64,000 bases of DNA. Source: Odiellus spinosus. Taxonomy: Eukaryota; Arthropoda; Arachnida; Opiliones; Phalangiidae. Below, in pieces: positions 37,581 to 47,814 of the stretch (the first letter of the stretch is position 1; every line of letters begins with the position of its first letter). The translations under genes were made by a program, and so were the position numbers. The stretch covers positions 16,059,726 through 16,123,725 of the forward strand of contig OY987232.1 in assembly GCA_963920705.1 (NCBI GenBank). The letters run 5' to 3'. The notes under the pieces were generated by a model that saw only the letters and a list, made by a program, of their open reading frames with translations, searched no databases and had not been told where the DNA came from.

Positions 37581-37918
37581 CAGAAGTAGATGAAACCCTC
37601 CTTTGAAGTCTACTTCTCTAATGTTCCATATAGAGCTCCTCTCTGTATGGGTAAAATTCCCAATTTTACGAGATCGGATTGGTCCTACTTCATACCCCCC
37701 TGTCTACGGAAAATTGGAAATTCTCTCTCTCCAAAAAACGACGACGTTTTTTTGACGAACTCCGAGGCTGCTAGAGATATTCGCTGGACGAACTCCCGCT
37801 CCGAAAATATCTACCGTTAGGAGGCGTACGAATCGCGATTTTTGAGACTAACCCATACAGAGAGGGGTAGACAAGACCAGGGAGTAATAGACCTCAAAGG
37901 AGGTTTCATCGGCTTCTG
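37581..37918 (-). mobile_element. F1 MITE copy 12, 3' of IR 1
   Basis: Starts with the CAGAAGTAGATG variant and ends normally. No matching TSD. Lies 65 bp past the IR 1 stop codon, so it is probably transcribed in the 3' UTR. Confidence 0.93.
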
Positions 37919-37982
37919 GTATTACTAATGTCAGTTCCCTAAGACTATTCTTATCATATCAGTAGACGATTTGAAGTCGCTC

Positions 37983-38208
37983 CTATTTTCGGTTCCAGGC
38001 CACCAATCCATATCCAACTTCCACAAGGGATACAAGCAAGCAAATGTAATTTGATAATGCACAAATCGAGAACATTAAACTTAGATCTCGGAGTGTCGCG
38101 CTCGAAAATTCTAAGCTTTGATCCTTGTAGATGTAATTAGAGCAAGATTTTCTGTTCAAAATATAGCTGGTACGTATGTCGTGTCCCGTTTCCCAGAATC
38201 GAAGAGTT
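37983..38208 (-). CDS. IR 1 last exon: third TM helix and stop
   Basis: Acceptor CTTTCTGTTGCTGGCAG, one base completing the split codon, then 75 codons to TAG at 37985-37983. Starts TLRFWETG, ends with TM helix LSLMFSICALSNYICLLVSL and tail AWNRK. Phase 2 entry, as in IR 2. An F1 copy starts 65 bp past the stop. Confidence 0.87.
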
Positions 38209-41200
38209 CTGCCAGCAACAGAAAGAAATATAGGGGATTATGAATGTGGTGTGATTCTTTATCTACACATTTCCATCCCGGACGCCGCCTTTCAATTTTG
38301 TACTGTCATTTTTATCCCAAACAGATCAGACTAGCCATCGAAGGCCGAATAATAATTTTAATCAAAAATCTATCAATTTATTCCAGTAAAGTAAACAACG
38401 CCCCGAAGCTTAATATTATCAGCAAAGGTCGAGGTTACTGTACCAGAGATTCTGATTCGACACACTGTGCATTCTGTGTAAAGGCGAATGCACACAGACT
38501 TATTTTCACGCTCGTGCGTGAAAATAGGTCTGTGAGAATCGTGCTTAAATATTGAAATCAAAAGCGCCACTCTGAGGAGAAATACAATAGTTAGGGGGGG
38601 GGGGAGACAATAGAACTAAGCGCGGCCCGCCTAAATTCCGTCCCTCTCTCCCGACTCAATATGTCTAGGAATATCCAAATCAATCGAGCCAGACAGGGTT
38701 GGTAACTTTTGTGGCTATTTTTAAGTGATGGGATATCACGTAAAAATGGACATTTGCTGATATCAGAAGCCGATGAAACCCTCCTTTGAAGTCTATTACT
38801 CCCTGGTCTTGTCTATCCCTCTCTGTATGGGTTAGTTTCAAAAATCGCGATTCGTACGCCTCCTAACGGTAGATATTTTCGGAGCGGGAGTTCGTCGAGC
38901 GAATATCTCTAGCAGCCTTGGAGTTCGTCAAAAAAAACGTCGTCGTTTGTGGAGAGAGAGAATTTCCAATTTTCCGTAGACAGGGGGTATGAAGTAGGAC
39001 CCCTCCGATCTCGTAAAATTGGGAATTTTACCCATACAGAGAGGCGCGCTATATATGGAACATTGGAGTAGTAGACTTCAAAGGAGGGTTTCATCGGCTT
39101 CTGGTATTACTTGATTGTACAAGTAATACAACGCTAGAAAAGGTATCCAAGAGTGGATACCAATATAAGGTTTTCATTATCACCTTTGATTGATTAGTCG
39201 CTTCAAATTGGGCGTAATGTTAGCGGATATAACGTTGCCTTGACACAACGTTTCAAACAATTCTCGTCCATAGTGCAGCCGTATTTTAGTAGGGTTACCG
39301 TGAAGACAAAAATATTCCAAATGATCGGTAGTTTCGATGCACACGCCACGTCCCTTCAATAAAACATGGCCGATATTTTGTCCAACTGGCAAAGGATAAC
39401 GCTTCCAGCGTTTCTGAAACTCTCGATACAAGTTCGGTTTGTTGCGCTTCAAAATAAAACAAAAGCAGAAAACTTTTGGAATTGAAGGGGTTGCCTACAG
39501 CAAGAAGGATCAGACTTCCTGATCCTTCTTGCCTACAGATTTTTGACAATAATTATTATCAAAGGCAAAAAAAATTAGGTTTGTTCCCATTTCGCCCAAA
39601 ATTATCTATTCCCATTTCGCCCAATCCTACTACACCCAAACGTATTATCATTTGGCCCAAAATTATCGATTCCCAATTCGCCCAAACCAAAATTTCCTTG
39701 TCCCAATTCGCCCAATCCCACTTCGCCCAATCGTTTTATCAGTTAGTAAAGAATTATCTATTCCCATTTCGCTCAACCTAAAATTCCTTTTCCCGTTTCG
39801 CCTAAAATTGTTAGGTTGGGTTAGGTTAGGTTAGGTTAGGTAGAAATAATTAAACAGGACGAAGGAACCGATCAAGAGGATTTTGTTCGCATATGCCTTG
39901 GGTGTGGATTGGGCGAAATAAGAATAAATTGGGCTGATTGGGAATTGGGAATAATAAATTGGGCTGATTGGGAATTGGGCCAGTTGGGATTGGGCCAGTT
40001 AGGATTGGGTCAGTTAGGATTGGGCCAATTGAGTTTGGGCCAATTGAGTTTGGGCCAATTGAGATTGGGCGAAATGGGAATTGGGCCAAATGTTTTGGGC
40101 GAATCGGGGTAGAACCGCTAATTACACTAAGGTAACGGCCCGTTGCGGACTTTGGGCTTAATTCATTGATATGGAATTTCGGATGTTTCAAAATATCCTC
40201 CAGAGTGTGTATATTGCAATCGAAGTCAACCGTGAGTTTGGCTGACATATTCGCCTTGAAGATTTCCACCAAAAGAAAGCAAGTCAGAGCCCAGCTGCAA
40301 ACGAGGATCTTCTCCATGACGTCACTCTTGAATGCCACGGATGGAAGATATTTCAATGAGAAATTCCAGTACTTAGAGAGCCGACGTTGCAGAAACAAAA
40401 GCGGAGGACGCGAGTTGAACAGCGCCACGAAGAGACAAATCAAAAGCCAAACCTATACCATCAATAATTTAAGTCATTCACCAGATGGACGAAATTAATA
40501 CACCACTTTGCTCTTCCACTGTGCGCATGCCCGCGCTCGAAACGCTTACTAGTTGCGAAAAAAAACGTTCACTTGGTGAGGCGCGCGCAGTATCCCGCGT
40601 AATACCCCATGTAGGTTTTTTTTCCTGCCATTTTCACCAAGTGAAAGTTCGCCCTATGCCGCTATGGCGCCCCAAGTAATGGCTAAATGGTGTAGTGTAT
40701 TTGGTTTGGAAACCCTTTCATTAGAGGGATTTGAAAAACTTAGACGATCGAAGAATGAACTATAGGCTTGTGCCCCAAGATTATTCGCTATCATAGTTGC
40801 CCAATAGAGATCATCCCAAGAAGGTCTCGATAAATTATAGAAAAGATGTCGTGTATATTATATCGGTGTTTTACGCGTAAACTCGAAGATGTCGTCACAA
40901 CAGAGCCTAATATTCGAGACCCGTTACCGCCTACAGCGTGACTACCAGCTTCCGCGAGAGGCGGGATACTGGGGAAAGAGGTAAGAGAGAGTTCGATAGA
41001 CTGGGAAATCAATCATTGCCAAGCAATCCTTACCCCCGGAAAAACAGGGATCCCTATTATGAAAATCAGTGCCATCTCGTGTTTTCCATCGTACTAAATA
41101 ACCTTTTACTACCGCCTTAAAGTAGACGTTAGAAAATGCTGCCTATTGTTGGAAAACGTCTATTTAATTTAAAGGGAGCCAGTAATTAATCGACTTATAG

Positions 41201-41383
41201 CCATACTTGAGGGTTAAATACTTCGATGGCGCCGGACAAGGAAACGTGGCTCTCTTGGCAAAATTTTGACAATATGTTGCTATAGTAGCACCAATTCCAA
41301 TGACCGAGAGTAAGATTCTGGGAGAACCGACGTCGCGCCATGGCGTAAGTGAAAATCCTTGGTTCAATTTCCAAATCTGTAAC
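37983..41383 (-). CDS. Divergent ionotropic receptor (IR) 1, end of S1 through C terminus
   Basis: Ligand-gated cation channel of the iGluR-derived IR family, expected in the membrane of sensory neurons. Exons 41383-41207, 40452-40126, 39446-39184 and 38208-37983 join in phases 0, 0 and 2. Order seen: end of ligand-binding lobe S1 (...EVFNPQ), TM1 starting VWLLICLFVALF, pore stretch, M3-type helix KILVCSWALTCFLLVEIF then KANMSAKLTV, lobe S2 starting HTLEDIL with GRGVCIETTDHLEYF, and last TM LSLMFSICALSNYICLLVSL ending in WNRK and TAG. The iGluR SYTANLAAF motif is replaced, as in other divergent IRs. No N-terminal exons with a start codon were found upstream. Intron 40125-39447 is filled by an F8 foldback and a 31-bp F3 remnant; intron 39183-38209 carries F1 and F4. 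Paralogous to IR 2 at 50714-53800. Family call strong; first exon border less sure. Confidence 0.85.
38372..38763. mobile_element. F4 copy truncated by F1, in IR 1 intron
   Basis: Left terminal repeat, an extra GTGTAAAGGCGAATGCACAC-type hairpin block, and the GCGCGGCCCGCC core; ends abruptly at F1 copy 13. Confidence 0.8.
38764..39103 (+). mobile_element. F1 MITE copy 13, in IR 1 intron
   Basis: Full-length. It replaces the right end of an F4 element: F4 sequence ends at its left border and does not resume on the right. No TSD, consistent with deletion. Confidence 0.93.
39184..39446 (-). CDS. IR 1 exon: S2 lobe
   Basis: Pyrimidine-rich acceptor ending TTTTGAAG, 87 codons plus two bases, donor GTGATA. 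Contains GRGVCIETTDHLEYF, the 'gr-a-hiE-..-leyl' region of IR S2 lobes, and ends ...KRLINQ. Confidence 0.83.
39501..39531. mobile_element. 31-bp minimal F3 remnant (two fused ends)
   Basis: 13-bp stem CAAGAAGGATCAG, 5-bp loop, CTGATCCTTCTTG, flanked by exact 7-bp duplication CCTACAG (39494-39500, 39532-39538). The stem equals the terminal 13 bp of F3 at 57647. It sits in the IR 1 intron just upstream of the S2 exon acceptor. Confidence 0.85.
39580..40118. mobile_element. F8a foldback, second copy, in IR 1 intron
   Basis: Reverse complement of 5096-5664, core TTAGGTTGGGTTAGGTTAGG at 39811-39841. It fills most of the intron between the M3 and S2 exons of IR 1. Confidence 0.85.
40126..40452 (-). 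CDS. IR 1 exon: TM1, pore, M3 helix, start of S2
   Basis: Acceptor GATGGTATAG, 109 codons, donor GTAATT after ...GRYLS. TM1 is residues 1-14; the M3-type helix is about residues 47-63; DCNIHTLEDIL is the usual S2 entry. An F8 foldback begins only about six bases beyond the donor. Confidence 0.87.
40453..41206. other. IR 1 intron between S1 and TM1 exons
   Basis: Contains a short hairpin near 40565-40650 (GTTCACTTGG / CCAAGTGAAAG) and open patches that do not fit the phase of the flanking exons. Confidence 0.5.
41207..41383 (-). CDS. IR 1 exon: end of S1 lobe
   Basis: Acceptor TTTAATTTTCAG, 59 codons from VTDLEIEPRIF to GAIEVFNPQ, then donor GTATGG. Phase 0 at both ends. FNPQ|VWLL recreates the usual pre-TM1 motif. 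The same frame stays open upstream to 41524, so the acceptor could be wrong and the exon longer. Confidence 0.65.
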
Positions 41384-41529
41384 CTGAAAATTAAAGCTAA
41401 GATGGTCAATAGATAAGACCATACTGATCATTTTCGAAAGAGTGGTTTTGGTAATAATCAAGGTAGCACTTTTCTCGATAGCGGTTCTGAATTGGAAAAT
41501 AAAAGTTTGACCAAGAGATGTCACTTTCG

Positions 41530-42262
41530 TGAGAATGCTGATGAATAGCCAATCGCGAGTCTCGCGTCGCCAAGAGCCAATTAGATAAGGCTCTATCGAA
41601 GTAAGATCGTAGAACTCTTAGCGACATCTAGGTGATAATATAGAGATCTTGATTTAAATTTACGATTTGATTTAGAACTTCTTTTAAATGTAAATATCTT
41701 AAAACCACTTTTTAATTATTTGCCACTCAAAAAAAATCCCAATTAATTTATTCTCGATTATTAACCTAACATTGGTATCTATTTTTGAATTTTCCCCCTG
41801 TGTTTTTGAATTTCCCGCTTTTTTTACCCTCAAGAAAGCGACATCTAACGATATTTTTGAAATCGGTACCGCCACCCCCTTTTTTTACTACGGATAGCAG
41901 AAGCCGATGAAACCCTCCTTTGAAGTCTACTACTCCAATGTTCCATATAGCGCTCCTCTCTGTATGGGTAAAATTCCCAATTTTACGAGTTAGAAGGGGT
42001 CCTACTTCATTCCCCCTGTCTACGGAAAATTGGAAATTCTCTCTCTCCACAAACGACGACGTTTTTTGGACGAACTCCAAGGCTGCTAGAGATATTCGCT
42101 CGACGAACTCCCGCTCCGAAAACATCTACCGTTAGGAGGCGTACGAATCGCGCCTTTTGAGAATAACCCATACAGAGAGGGGTAGACAAGACCAGGGAGT
42201 AATAGACTTCAAAGGAGGGTTTCATCGGCTTCTGCGGATAGGCATAGTATTTAAGAAGGCAA
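41530..42262. mobile_element. F10-related element with nested F1
   Basis: CCAATCGCGAGTCTCGCGTC, CTTAGCGACATCTAGGTGAT, AAGCGACATCTAACGATATT, then F1 copy 14, then GGCATAGTATTTAAGAAGG. Inverted counterpart at 51196-51575. Its 5' side abuts the IR 1 S1 region. Confidence 0.78.
41898..42234 (-). mobile_element. F1 MITE copy 14, nested in F10-like element
   Basis: Full-length, exact 7-bp TSD CGGATAG. Host sequence on both sides is continuous with the empty counterpart near 51215. Confidence 0.95.
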
Positions 42263-42731
42263 TGATAACACAAAAAGGGATATTGAAGAAGGAAAAAAAA
42301 TTACAGGTGTTGGCTTCATATCTTTATGGTATAATTTGACGTTAATTCTGAAAAATTAAATAAACTTTTAGTCAAATTTGACCAAATAAATGGGCTAATA
42401 AATGATATACTCGGGAAACACTACGTGTTTTTACTAGTATTTTAGCTAACAATTTCTCGCAAGTACGCCAATAAAGGAAAATATTAAAATTCCGCATAAG
42501 GGCGTAGTACAAGGAACAGGCGCGAATAGGCACCAAAAGGAATAGGCACAGGTGTTCGACCATAGTTCCTTGCCATTGGTAACTACGGTAACGCTCGCCC
42601 AGCTCATTTCTGATTGGCCATCTTTTAAGGGGGGTGAGGGGATGATATTTTTGTTATAAGGATTTCACGGTGGCTACAGCCAAAGTTGGGGAAGGGATTA
42701 CGTCCCAGACTTCTTATAGTTTTCATCCGCT
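42263..42731. other. Unassigned stretch
   Basis: A minus-strand open frame at 42563-42372 is possible but shows no family signal or good splice sites. Confidence 0.4.
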
Positions 42732-42990
42732 TCTGCTATCAGCAAAGGTTCGGGTAAACGTACCGGCAGATTCTAGCGGCCGCAGTCGCCGTGTAATTAG
42801 TGAAATAGGAAGCGACACTCTGCGGAGAAATCCCGGAATTAGGGGGAAGACAACATAGCCAAGCGCGGCCCGCCTAAATTCCAACACTCTCTCTCGACTC
42901 AATATATCGAGGAAGAGTCCAAACCACTCGAGCTACACGGGGGTGATGACTTTTATGTTATTTTTAAGTGAACCTTTACTGATAGTATTA
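42732..42990. mobile_element. F4 internal copy
   Basis: GCTATCAGCAAAGGTTCGGG through GCGCGGCCCGCC to CCTTTACTGATAGTATTAA; outer terminal parts absent. Confidence 0.78.
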
Positions 42991-43369
42991 AACTATCTTT
43001 GATTTTTGCTTATAATTAGTAAAAGAATTTAATGAATTATTAATTTCGTCAATGATTTCATATTTTAAAGTTGGATTAAAAATGACAAGTTCCACGTCTT
43101 CATCATCATTTTTTAGTTAAACCACCGCACGCATTCCCAAGTATAAATATTCTGTTTAATTATAAAAATATAGGGTCACCTGTTCTTCGGATATTTCAAT
43201 AGAAACTCAAATTTTAACCTCTCTCCACTATGTAACATGGGGAAAAGATCTTCTATACGATCTTTACACAAATTCTATAGAACAAAAAGGAAAAAAAAAA
43301 TGGTCTTGAATCGTCAAAGAAACACATAAACATTGATTCCATTTCATCGAATTATTCAGATCAAATGGT
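42991..43369. other. Unassigned stretch
   Basis: Nothing recognised. Confidence 0.5.
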
Positions 43370-44215
43370 CTATTAAATTCGATTAATCTGCTTATTAAGT
43401 TCGATTAATTTGCCTATTAAGTTCGATTAACCTGTCTATTATGATCGATTAATCTGCCTATTAAATTCGATTAATCTGCCTATTAAGTTCGATTAATTTG
43501 CCTATTAAGTTCGATTAATTTGCCTATTAAGATCGATTAACCTGTCTATTAAGATCGATTAATCTGCCTATTAAGATCGATTAATCTGCCTATTAAGTTC
43601 GATTAATTTGCCTATTAAGTTCGATTAATTTGCCTATTAAGTTCGATTAATCTGCTTATTAAATTTGATTAATTTGCCTATTAAGTTCGATTAATTTGCC
43701 TATTAAGTTAGATTAATTTGCCTATTAAGATCGATTAATCTGCCTATTAAGTTCGATTAATTTGCCTATTAAGTTCGATTAATTTGCCTATTAAGTTCGA
43801 TTAATCTGCCTATTAAGATCGATTAATCTGCCCATTAAAATCGATTAATCTGCCTATTAAGATCGATTAATCTGCCTATTAAGATCGATTAATTTGCCTA
43901 TTAAGTTCGATTAATTTGCCTATTAAGTTCGATTAATCTGCCTATTAAGATCGATTAATCTGCCTATTAAGATAGATTAATCTGCCTATTAAGATCGATT
44001 AATCTGCCTATTAAGTTCGATTAATTTGCCTATTAAGTTCGATTAATTTGCCTATTAAGATCGATTAATCTGCCTATTAAATTCGATTAATCCGCCTTTT
44101 AAGATCGATTAATCTGCCTATTAAAATCGATTAACCTGTCTATTAAGATCGATTAATCCGCCGATTAAATTCAATTAACCTGTCTATTAAATTCGATCGA
44201 AATTTCTTAAAAATT
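43370..44215. repeat. 22-bp minisatellite
   Basis: Unit GATTAATTTGCCTATTAAGT plus TC, about 37 copies with GTTC/GATC and TTTG/TCTG variants. Confidence 0.96.
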
Positions 44216-44661
44216 CAATCGAATAGTAAATTAAAACAATCTATTAACTCCGATCATCTGGTATGATCAAATTTAATAAAAAATATTATATTTAACACTT
44301 AATCAAATACGTTTATATTTGAATAGCAAAATATTTTGAACTTACTTTTATCGCTAGAGCTCTCAAAGTGACGTTAACTAATTGGTTCATTTTTTTACTG
44401 TAAGTTTGTATAAAGATTTCTCCGTTTTCTGAGGTTTCTCATAAAAAGGGTTGTCTCTCAGAACGGCGGCTTTTTAAATTAGAAAAACTGGCCTAATCTT
44501 ACCTAATCTAATTCTAATCCGCACTCCCGATAATACTGTTTTGTACAAACACCTACATGGCAACGCGTTTAATAACTGCGTACCGAATTATGGATCGTTT
44601 CGTTAGCGTTGTAGCCTGAAGAAATAAACGCTTCTAAAAAGTAACTGAACATTAGTCAGTT
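44216..44661. other. Unassigned stretch
   Basis: Nothing recognised. Confidence 0.5.
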
Positions 44662-45288
44662 CAGAAGTAGATCAAACCCTCCTTTAAAGTCTACTACTCT
44701 AATGTTCGATATAGCGCTCCTCTCTGTATGGGTAAAATTCACAATTTTACGAGATCGGAGGGGTCCTACTTCATACCCCCCTGTCTACGGAAAATTGGAA
44801 ATTCTCTCTCTCCACAAACGACGACGTTTTTTTGACGAACTCCAAGGCTGCAAGAGATATTCGCTCGACGAACTCCCGCTCCGAAAATATCTACCGTTAG
44901 GAGGCGTACGAATCGCGCTTTTTGAAACTAACCCATACAGAGTACGAAGGACCTCCTCACCCTCTCCAGGCCTGGTATTAGGCTGGTTTGTGGTTTATTA
45001 ACGGGTCATTGTCATCTTAACAGGCACCTCCACTGTAGAGCTTGCATACAATGGAAACCCGTGAGTTTTCTGATATCCCGGTGAAGCAAATTGTTCGCTT
45101 CATCACAGAGACTGGTCTTTTCAAGACATAAACTGCCTGGGGCTGCACAATGGACTACTAGTCGAGGTGCATGGTCGGAGTAATCCAACCACCCACTCTT
45201 AATAATAATAATAATAACCCATACAGAGAGGGGTAGACAAGACCAGGGAGTAATAGACTTCAAAGGAGGTACGTTTCATCTACTTCTG
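44662..45288 (-). mobile_element. F1 MITE copy 15, split by a retrotransposon fragment
   Basis: F1 with TAGATG-type termini at both ends and near TSD GTCAGTT/GTCATTT, interrupted by a 273-bp insertion at 44943-45215. Confidence 0.94.
44943..45215 (+). mobile_element. 5'-truncated non-LTR retrotransposon or SINE insert
   Basis: 273 bp inside an F1 copy, ending in (AAT)n and flanked by a perfect 13-bp duplication AACCCATACAGAG at 44930-44942 and 45216-45228. Long TSD plus simple 3' tail is the mark of target-primed reverse transcription. (TAA)n tails occur in I-type LINEs, but no coding match was recognised. Confidence 0.8.
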
Positions 45289-45448
45289 GTCATTTGTATA
45301 ATGCTTTAAATCTAATGAAACAGAAAGGGAAGATGAAAAGAAAAGCCGGACATTTTATATATATCTACTCTAAATTCGTAATTAAGGCATAGAAAAGTGG
45401 CTCAATCCAAATTTGAAGCCTAAAACCCTAGTTAAGAAAAACTAAGAC

Positions 45449-45765
45449 CAAGAATCCATTCAGGTTCCATAAGAATATGGGAGCATAGCTTTAGCCTCTG
45501 GTACCATCCTCCCAAACTTTGTAACAAAAGTTCGTCCGCAATTTTCGCAACATTTGTACGCTTAGATCTTTTTTCGGTCGGCTCCATTTTTATTACCCAA
45601 AATATTATGTCAAGGTCGTTAGTGGCGCGGGTTAATAATATAATGTCAGGAGCGATTTACTTGAAAAATCGATTCGAAGCGGACGAACTTTTGCTACAAA
45701 GTTTGGGAGGATGGTTATTGAATCGCGGCCCTCCCATATTCTTATGGAACCTGAATGGATTCTTA
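45449..45765. mobile_element. F2 MITE copy 3
   Basis: About 317 bp, last base changed (TTCTTA), exact 7-bp TSD CTAAGAC. Confidence 0.93.
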
Positions 45766-46138
45766 CTAAGACAAATAAATAAATTTGGGAAGGGGTGGGG
45801 TAGTTTTCATTTGAAAAACTATTTTTTTATGAGAACCCCACCCCCTTTCCCGTCGTAAAGAGACCACTGCGTTTTCGGGAACTGCTGTTTTGAGGACAGC
45901 GATTACGATGACCGTTTGGTAGGGTCGTGTTGAACTAATTTTCGAAATAATCGTCGAATAAAACAGTTGCATTTTCCTTTCAACTCTCCTTTAATAATGG
46001 TTAATAATAAACAAAGTCTAATTCTCTTCGGTTTGAATATTCTATGAACTTAATTTTTCTTATCACGAACGAAGTTAGTGTTTACGTCATTCGCGAATTT
46101 AATACATTAAGAATATCGATTGAGTCCTTCCATATTAC
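45766..46138. other. Unassigned stretch
   Basis: Short inverted pair GAAGGGGTGGGG / CCCCACCCCCTTTC near 45790-45848; otherwise nothing recognised. Confidence 0.45.
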
Positions 46139-46477
46139 CAGAAGCCGATGAAACCCTCCTTTGAAGTCTATTACTCCCGGGTCTTGTCTACCCCTCTCTG
46201 TATGGGTTAGTCTCAAAAGGCGCGATCCGTACGCCTCCTAACGGTAGATGTTTTCGGAGCGGGAGCTCGTCGAGCGAATATCTCTAGCAGCCTTGGAGTT
46301 CGTCAAAAAAACGTCGTCGTTTGTGGAGAGAGAGAATTTCCAATTTTCCGTAGACAGGGGGGGTATGAAGTAGGACCCCTCTGATCTCGTAAAATTGGGA
46401 ATTTTACCCATACAGAGAGGAGCGCTATATGGAACATTAGAGTAGTAGACTTCAAAGGAGGGTTTCATCGGCTTCTG
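46139..46477 (+). mobile_element. F1 MITE copy 16
   Basis: Full-length F1, exact 7-bp TSD ATATTAC. Confidence 0.95.
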
Positions 46478-46918
46478 ATATTACATTATTTTAGTATGTT
46501 GCTGTTTAAGAGCAATTTAACGGAAGAGGTAGTTTGCTTATCGATCTGGGCAGAGCTAGGCTTTGAACTTTGCAACACTTTCGGGTTAAAACTGGAATGT
46601 TTTTATTAAATGAGGCACCCAATAAATGATAAAATAAATTCTGACTTCTTCCCAACCTTGAAAAAAGGCAATATCTTCGGTAGAAACGGGTTCTATTTAA
46701 CGGCTATTTTTGTTACTTTCAAGCCTGGAAAAGTATAGAAAATCCTATACTTTGTAGCAGCCTTGAAAAAAGACAACAGCTTCAATACAAACGCGTGCTT
46801 TTTAACGACTCTTTTATCAGTTTCTAAGGTTCAAATAAGTACCATGAAATATAATTGCCCCGTAACTTTTAAAAATTTGAATTATCGTTGTGGGAGATAA
46901 ATTAATTAAGTTTTCGAA
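46478..46918. other. Unassigned stretch
   Basis: Nothing recognised. Confidence 0.5.
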
Positions 46919-47245
46919 CAGAAGCCGATGAAACCCTCCTTTGAAGTCTATTACTCCCTGGTCTTGTCTACCCCTCTCTGTATGGGTTAGTTTCAAAAAG
47001 CGCGATTCGTACGCCTCCTAACGGTAGATATATTCGGAGCGGGAGTTCGTCGAGCGAATATCTCTAGTTCGTCAAAAAAACGTCGTCGTTTGTGGAGAGA
47101 GAGAATTTCCAATTTTCCGTAGACAGGGGGGTATGAAGTAGGACCCCTCCGATCTCGTAAAATTGGGAATTTTACCCATACAGAGAGGAGCGCTATATGG
47201 AACATTAGAGTAGTAGACTTCAAAGGAGGGTTTCATCGGCTTCTG
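46919..47245 (+). mobile_element. F1 MITE copy 17, internal deletion
   Basis: About 11 bp missing near 47068. Flanks TTTCGAA and ATTTTAT do not match. Confidence 0.93.
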
Positions 47246-47359
47246 ATTTTATGGATAAGGTTCTGAAACGAAATATTAAATACTGACCAAGCTTTAAAAG
47301 TGAATGACAAACAAATTATTTTTAGTTAAGGTTTGATTAAACTTTCTGAGAAATTACAA

Positions 47360-47510
47360 ATTCATGGAGATCATGAACTCCCCAAATTATGACTAGCGAC
47401 CAATGACATTGATCGATGGCAATTATATGGAGAATGCAGAATCTCCATGAATCCAGCTAAACCTATTTTCGGGGTAAGTTTTAAATTTATTTCTAGTTTA
47501 ATATTTGTTC
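47360..47510. mobile_element. F5 fragment
   Basis: ATTCATGGAGATCATGAACTC, then ATCTCCATGAATCCAGCTAA and TTCTAGTTTAATATTTG. Confidence 0.7.
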
Positions 47511-47814
47511 AACAAATCAGAAGGAAAAGTTGGAAAGACATCGTCATTTGTTTCTGATTTCATCCGTGATTGATCCAGAGGGTTAACAATTACTCGTAAA
47601 GAAACCTCAACCCGTGTCAGTCGGAAATGGACCCAGACAATCGACCTAATCTATCCGTATATTTTCAACTGGTATTAAGCTAAGCCTTTTCAATATTAAT
47701 TATTATTAAGATACTTAATTAACGAAATGATAACCGCAATAAAAACCTGACTATCAACCTGAGGTGATTACTAGAACTAGGATAGGCTGATATCAGAACA
47801 AGATTGCCTACACG

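Noticed and set aside
38373-38555. Overlapping frames in the 38.3-38.6 kb hairpin
   Set aside because: Lie in the F4 element and its internal inverted repeat, open on both strands.
40660-40880. Minus-strand open stretch (SWDDLYWATMIANNLG type) between IR 1 exons
   Set aside because: No usable donor at its end, and the flanking exons already join in phase 0 at the conserved intron position.
41164-41370. Alternative minus-strand frame with hydrophobic RILLSVIGIGATIATY as TM1
   Set aside because: It ends in phase 2, incompatible with the next exon, whereas the overlapping VTDLEIEP frame ends in phase 0 and TM1 is found in the next exon.
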